NCBI RefSeq assembly: GCF_963855985.1
Contig: NC_087119.1
Span: 8,224,001 to 8,288,000, forward strand
DNA: 64,000 bases
Direction of reading: 5' to 3'
Source: Ostrinia nubilalis
Lineage: Eukaryota; Arthropoda; Insecta; Lepidoptera; Crambidae
Shown here: piece by piece, positions 59,862-64,000 of the stretch
How the letters are laid out: every line of letters starts with the position of its first letter
Position numbering within the stretch: the first letter of the stretch is position 1
The notes under the pieces: generated by a model
Told to the model about the DNA's origin: nothing
Database searches by the model: none
What the model saw: the letters and a program-made list of their open reading frames with translations, nothing else
Program-made: the position numbers and the translations under genes

Positions 59862-60201
59862 AGTAATTAGCTGCTAGGTATTAAAGGCAGACATGATTGA
59901 TTATTCAATTAGCCTAAAGATATCAGCTGTACTATTCCCGCGAACTGTGTGGCCATAATTGAGCCGATGAATCCTACATATGGCAAAGGTCTGTATTTAT
60001 GGCGTCACAAAGGCGTCATTAAATGAACCACTTAATGTATGGTGCGGCATGACGTGCAGAATTGTACAGCTGTTGGGAAAAATACTTCTAATTATTGTCC
60101 AAATATCTATATCTATATACAGGGTGTTAGGTAAATGGGTATATTAGCCAACACTAGCCCATGTTAACATAGGCATATAAATGATATGGTGAAGTCAGAA
60201 A

Positions 60202-60945
60202 GAAGAACGGTCACGCCCCATACAAAAAAAACCCAGACCCGACAGAAACGAGACATACCTCAGTTTTTTTGTCATGTCTTAATTAGTTAAATTATATATT
60301 TTTTATATTCGAAATCTATGTATAACACCAAAATATTACCCTTTGTGTTTGTTCAGGTGTTATACAAAAACTAATACAAAATGCCTATTTATCACCAAAA
60401 TTGGTAAATGTATGTACCTAAATGTCTATTACAGCTGCTATGGAATGTATCTAGGTGACCTGGAGATGCAGTCGGATTATACAGGGTGGTTATACATATG
60501 GAACGATAAGTGATCTCACTTGATTATTTCTAAACTATACAAGATATCGAAAAACGAGTTACTGATTCTGAAAGTGCTTCACGAGCTCTATCAAATGGTA
60601 CCAATAATAGGTTACAGATTATGGAAGCTGGTAACATTGAATTTTTGGATTTTGTAACTTCATCGTTTCCACCCTGTATAATCCGGATGTATCTCCAGGT
60701 CACCTAGATACATTATATAGCAGCTGTAATAGACATTTAGGTACATAAATTTACCAATTTTGGTGATAAATAGGCATTTTGTATTAGTTTTTGTATAACG
60801 CCTGAACATAAACAAAGGATAATATTTTGGTGTTATACATAGATTTCGAATATAAAAAATATATAATTTAACTAATTAAGACATGACAAAAAAACTGAGG
60901 TATGTCTCGTTTCTGTCGGGCCTGGGTCACAGATGACCGTTCTTC
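60202..60945. mobile_element. Nested fold-back, GAAGAACGGTC family
   Basis: GAAGAACGGTCA at the left and its inverse at the right start long arms (to 60481, and from 60677). It is absent from the homologous element at 50704-50967. No clear target duplication is visible. Confidence 0.75.
60482..60676. mobile_element. Innermost TA-flanked MITE
   Basis: CAGGGTGG and CCACCCTG ends are flanked by TA (60480-60481 and 60677-60678), with a short AACGAT subterminal pair. It sits at the centre of the GAAGAACGGTC fold-back. Confidence 0.65.
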
Positions 60946-61130
60946 TTTGATATCATGATTTTATTTTTTTTAATTTTCATACAAAATAAATTTTACAAAA
61001 TCCGATTTGTATGAAAATTAAAATAGTTAAAATGAAGATATCAATTTTCTGACTTCACCATACCATTTATATGACCATGTTAACATGGGCTAGTGTCGGC
61101 TCATATACCCATTTACCTAACACCCTGTAT

Positions 61131-61299
61131 ATAAAAGAAAGTCGTGTTAGTTACTCCACTTATAACTCAAGAACGGCTGAACCGATTTAGCTGAAAATTG
61201 TCAGGGAGGTAGTTTAGAGCCAGGAGAAGGACATAGGATAAAAAAAAGTCTGCTTATTTATTGCCATTAAGGCGGAACAAAGTTCGCCGGGTCAGCTAG
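61131..61299 (+). mobile_element. Helitron-like element beside the nested fold-back
   Basis: It starts TATAAAAGAAAGTCGTG, has an AACTCAAGAACGGCTGAACC subterminal block, and ends TTCGCCGGGTCAGCTAG. It adjoins the fold-back end at 61127. Confidence 0.65.
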
Positions 61300-61681
61300 T
61301 TATACATAAAAATCAGATTTAATGGTATAACGTAAGTCTAACTTTTACGGTGGCTTTTTCTGTATATTCAATAGACTGTAATTCAACTAACTATTGAATC
61401 TGATTTTACTAAATAATCTGACAAAAGATTTTCGCTAAAATATCTTCTCAAACTAAACACCTAAAAATTTAAGATTTATCAAAGTGACCAAACTGTACTT
61501 CAAATTCCTAAACAAATATGCTCTATGCATTACATCGATCGGTTAATGTGTAAAAATTTCCACAAAGATTAGCTACTAGTTCTTTGTGATTTAATATTAT
61601 AATTTACTTACCTACTGATACGGCCTACGGCCAACCTATTCTCTAATTATTAATTGAGTCATTCGCTAAAATAAGACTTAC

Positions 61682-61833
61682 CCACGCTCGAGAGTAACTC
61701 ATTGATTTGCTGCAAAGATGTCTTCATCTCAATAATGAGTTTTCCCTTTTCATCCAAAGCTTTAGTTAGGTTCCTCTCCTCGCGATCCTCCGCGTCGATC
61801 TGAGCACGAAGTTGTTTTTTATCGTTCACATAT
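61682..61833 (-). CDS. Gene B, coiled-coil coding exon
   Basis: The exon is 152 nt, with acceptor CCAACAG before 61833 and donor GTAAGT after 61682. The frame is fixed by the phase of the downstream exon: one base finishes a codon, 50 codons follow, and one base carries over. The translation begins YVNDKKQLRAQIDAEDREER and continues in heptad-like spacing of Leu, Ile and Met with many Glu, Lys and Gln, which is typical of a coiled coil. Upstream exons must lie to the right, beyond the window or between the repeats at 61860-63990. I do not recognise the protein. It could be a structural or cytoskeletal rod protein, but nothing in the sequence proves that. Confidence 0.75.
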
Positions 61834-61865
61834 CTGTTGGATAAATTCATGTTATAAGTTTTCAC

Positions 61866-61999
61866 TTTAGAAACATCATCATCATCACATAGGCCTCCCC
61901 TAATACTTTCACGTTGATCGATTGGTAGCGGCCTGCGTCCAGCGCTTCCCTGCTACCTTTACGATGTTGTCGGTCCCACGCTGCGTTTTCCTGTACGCG
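61866..61999 (-). mobile_element. RTE retrotransposon 3' end, part 2, with ATG/ATC tail
   Basis: This is the continuation of the 62322-62515 fragment beyond the MITE. It includes a GGGAAGCGCTGGACGCAGG-type coding end, a GGAGGCCTATG segment and a GATGATGATG microsatellite tail typical of RTE 3' termini. It lies just upstream of the 61833 exon of gene B. Confidence 0.7.
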
Positions 62000-62313
62000 T
62001 AGGGTTGCCAGGCGTCCGGCTTTAGCCGGACATGTTTGGCTTTTTACGGTCTTGTCCGGCCAAATATTGTCTTGTCCGGCCTGTCCGGCTTTTGTTAGGC
62101 TTTTTATTTGGCCTGCTGCGCCAGGCGAAAGTCGAGTCACACAATAATATAAAGCGCACGCATCAGGATGTTATGTTGGGCAACCGATAATACGATGAAG
62201 TACTCACTCGTGAGCTATGACACTAATTGTCACATGTCCGGCTTTTAGGGTAAAATGTCCGGCCAAACGAAGCACAGAGTCCGGCTTTTGTGTTTTTGGA
62301 CCTGGCAACCCTA
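62000..62313. mobile_element. hAT-type MITE, copy 2 (inside an RTE fragment)
   Basis: It has the same TAGGGTTGCCAGG ends and CCGGACA interior as 5022-5345, in opposite orientation. A perfect 8-bp duplication TGTACGCG lies at 61992-61999 and 62314-62321. It interrupts the RTE C-terminal reading frame, so it is younger than that fragment. Confidence 0.9.
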
Positions 62314-62321
62314 TGTACGCG

Positions 62322-62515
62322 GCCTCCACTCCAGAACCTTGCTGCCCCATCGACCGTCAGTTCTGCGTACTATGTGCCCTGCCCATTGCCACTTCAGCTT
62401 GCTAATCCGTCGGGCTATGTCAGCGACTTTAGTTCGTTTACGGATTTCCTCATTTCTGATTCGATCTTGCAAAGAAACACCAAGCATAGCCCTCTCCATA
62501 GCACACACTTTAAAA
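62322..62515 (-). pseudogene. RTE retrotransposon C-terminal coding fragment, part 1
   Basis: The minus-strand frame reads MLGVSLQDRIRNEEIRKRTK and then WAGHIVRRTDGRWGSKVLEW. This is the characteristic C-terminal segment of RTE-class LINE polyproteins in insects. The reading is cut at 62321 by the hAT MITE target duplication and resumes at 61991. Confidence 0.8.
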
Positions 62516-62767
62516 ATAATCGAAATAATTTAATGTGCGAACATCAGGCTTTCCCAACCCTACTACTGGCCAATATGGGGAGTATCGGTCAAACTAAAGA
62601 GGTCATCCTTCTGAAGAGGATACCTGATTCATGATCTTACATGTCAGTTTACACTGGCTCTGCTACACAACCTTTGATCAGGTGGTGAAAAAAAAAACAA
62701 GTGCTAAATTTTGCCCTTAATAGATGATGCATAGATCTAATGAAAATAAATCAAAGGCAAGCTAATA

Positions 62768-63863
62768 CAGTGTGAGTCACGTTAAAGTGTACATATGAAA
62801 ATAGATGAAACTAGACCTATTTTTATCGACAAAAAAGAGGTCTTTGAGATTTTTTTTAAATTTTTTATAGAATTTTTTTTCTTCCAATTACTTATTGAAA
62901 AGAAAACGTAATAACTTTTAAACTAAGCGGTATATCCTGATAAAATAAAAACAGTAATAATGCTAAATAACAGGCGATACTAAAAAAATACATACAATAC
63001 CCAAAAAATGCCAACAAGTAATAAAAATTGATACTTTTTGAAAAAAATCTGCTTAAAAATTCGTGTTTTTTTGGTTATTTCATAAATTTCTCCAAAAAAT
63101 GCCCCTATAACAGGTAGTTTTTATTGTTGTGTATTATTCTCTATCGTATTATCTTTGTAAAACCAAAAATTGCATGTCTCTATCCCTATCACAACATTTG
63201 CTATGATAGTTTGAACAAAGGCCTACCACAACATTATTCTCCTCTACAGGTAGGGACAATTTTAATTTTAACTAAAATGCTTATTTTACTTCGAAATCTT
63301 TTGTTTTTACTTGAAATCTAACTTGTCTTTATTAAAATTACAAATCTAGAGCCATTTTCAGTTTCGTTGTTAACGAAGCGTTGAATGGCGCGCCCGGAGA
63401 GGCTTAGTTCAAACGATCATAGCAAATGTTGTGATAGGGATAGAGACATGCAATTTTTGGTTTTACAAAGGTAATACAATAGAGAATAATACAAAACAAT
63501 AAAAACCACCTGTTATAGGGGCATTTTTCGGAGAAATTTATCAAATAACCAAAAAAACACGAATTTTTAAGCAGATTTTTTTCAAAAAGTAACATTTTTT
63601 ATTATTTGTTGGCATTTTTTGTGTATTGTATGTATTTTTTTAGTATCGCCTGTTATTTAGCATTATTACTGTTTTTATTTTATCAGGATATACCGCTTAG
63701 TTTAAAAGTTATTACGTTTTCTTTACAATAAGTAATTGGTAGAAAAAAAAATCTATAAAAATTTAAAAAAAAATCTCAAAAAATTTTTGACCACTTTTTT
63801 GTCGATAAAAATAGGTCTAGTTTCATCTATTTTCATATGTACACTTTAACGTGACTCACACTG
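62768..63863. mobile_element. 1.1-kb TA-flanked palindrome
   Basis: CAGTGTGAGTCACGTTAAAG is mirrored at the right, with TA at 62766-62767 and 63864-63865. The arms are about 430-450 bp (to ~63210, and from ~63412), and the loop is ~200 bp with a GGCGCGCCCGG patch. There is no coding capacity. Confidence 0.8.
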
Positions 63864-64000
63864 TATAAGTAAAGGTATTCAATAAATAAGGTCAGAAATC
63901 GAACACAAATAATTTCTTTCCCTTTTATGATCTGAGCGCAGTACCTACTTTTTCATTGGTTAACCTTATAAAACCTTTTATCTTTAATCAAAAACCCTCA

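Larger units (their letters stand above)
60120..61127. mobile_element. TA-flanked fold-back, CAGGGTGTTAGG family, copy 2, enlarged by nested insertions
   Basis: It has the same ends as 50704-50967 with TA on both sides. Comparison with copy 1 shows that 60202-60945 is extra sequence placed inside its AAATTT. Confidence 0.8.

Noticed and set aside
61682..61833. Naming gene B as an axonemal docking-complex coiled-coil protein
   Set aside because: A coiled coil alone is not diagnostic, and I could not align any signature residues from memory with confidence.

Overview
The window looks like insect genomic DNA, very probably from a moth or butterfly. It is AT-rich and gene-poor, has GT-AG introns of several kb, and is packed with transposable elements. 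Several repeats are of types familiar from Lepidoptera: Helitron-like ends (a CTAG terminus after a GC-rich hairpin), tRNA-derived SINEs, RTE retrotransposon tails ending in ATG/ATC triplets, and a dispersed GGAGGAGGTTCT motif beside AACCGACTTC. There is no bacterial operon structure. Apart from the host exons and retroelement remnants described here, the open reading frames above 60 codons look like chance ORFs or repeat sequence.

Host genes. Two genes can be read, both on the minus strand. Gene A has four phase-compatible coding exons: 48294-47422 (start Met), 46592-46427, 38220-38109 and 29759-29504. They give at least 469 residues of an unrecognised Ser-rich protein with several basophilic kinase sites, and the gene continues to the left. 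A TATA plus initiator promoter with a non-coding exon (24913-24683, ending in a splice donor) lies further left on the same strand and may be an internal promoter of gene A. Gene B enters from the right edge region and has four 3' coding exons: 61833-61682, 58404-58309, 55119-54952 and 51369-51242 (stop). They form the C-terminal ~180 residues of an unrecognised coiled-coil protein. Next to its third visible exon is a ~377-bp tandem array of decayed copies of that exon.

Mobile elements by region. 0-18 kb: several inverted-repeat MITEs, a hAT MITE with perfect 8-bp target duplications (5022-5345), two SINEs, a TCAGAG minisatellite, two tandem Helitron-like copies and a further Helitron carrying a fold-back. 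19-24 kb: a 5'-truncated LINE with an open reverse-transcriptase frame, then a 1.9-kb palindrome. 26-36 kb: many fold-back elements, a 1.3-kb long-inverted-repeat element with Transib-like ends (31955-33272), and a 2.3-kb hAT-like element (33964-36292) carrying a dead RTE copy. 36-46 kb: MITEs, a dead antisense jockey-like LINE, and a 2.84-kb TTAA-flanked insertion (41796-44633) that splits a MITE and carries a 177-bp satellite. 49-64 kb: paired copies of two fold-back families, a three-level nested insertion (60120-61127), an RTE tail interrupted by a second copy of the hAT MITE (62000-62313), and a 1.1-kb palindrome (62768-63863).

Limits. All calls come from reading the bases. Gene names are withheld because no family was recognised with confidence, and TE superfamilies rest on terminal motifs and target duplications only. 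No RNA gene other than SINE-borne tRNA-like promoters was found, and no complete transposase. I did not identify a previously undescribed system with an assignable function. The most unusual items are the exon array, the Transib-like long palindrome, the TTAA insertion and the duplicated-arm palindrome.
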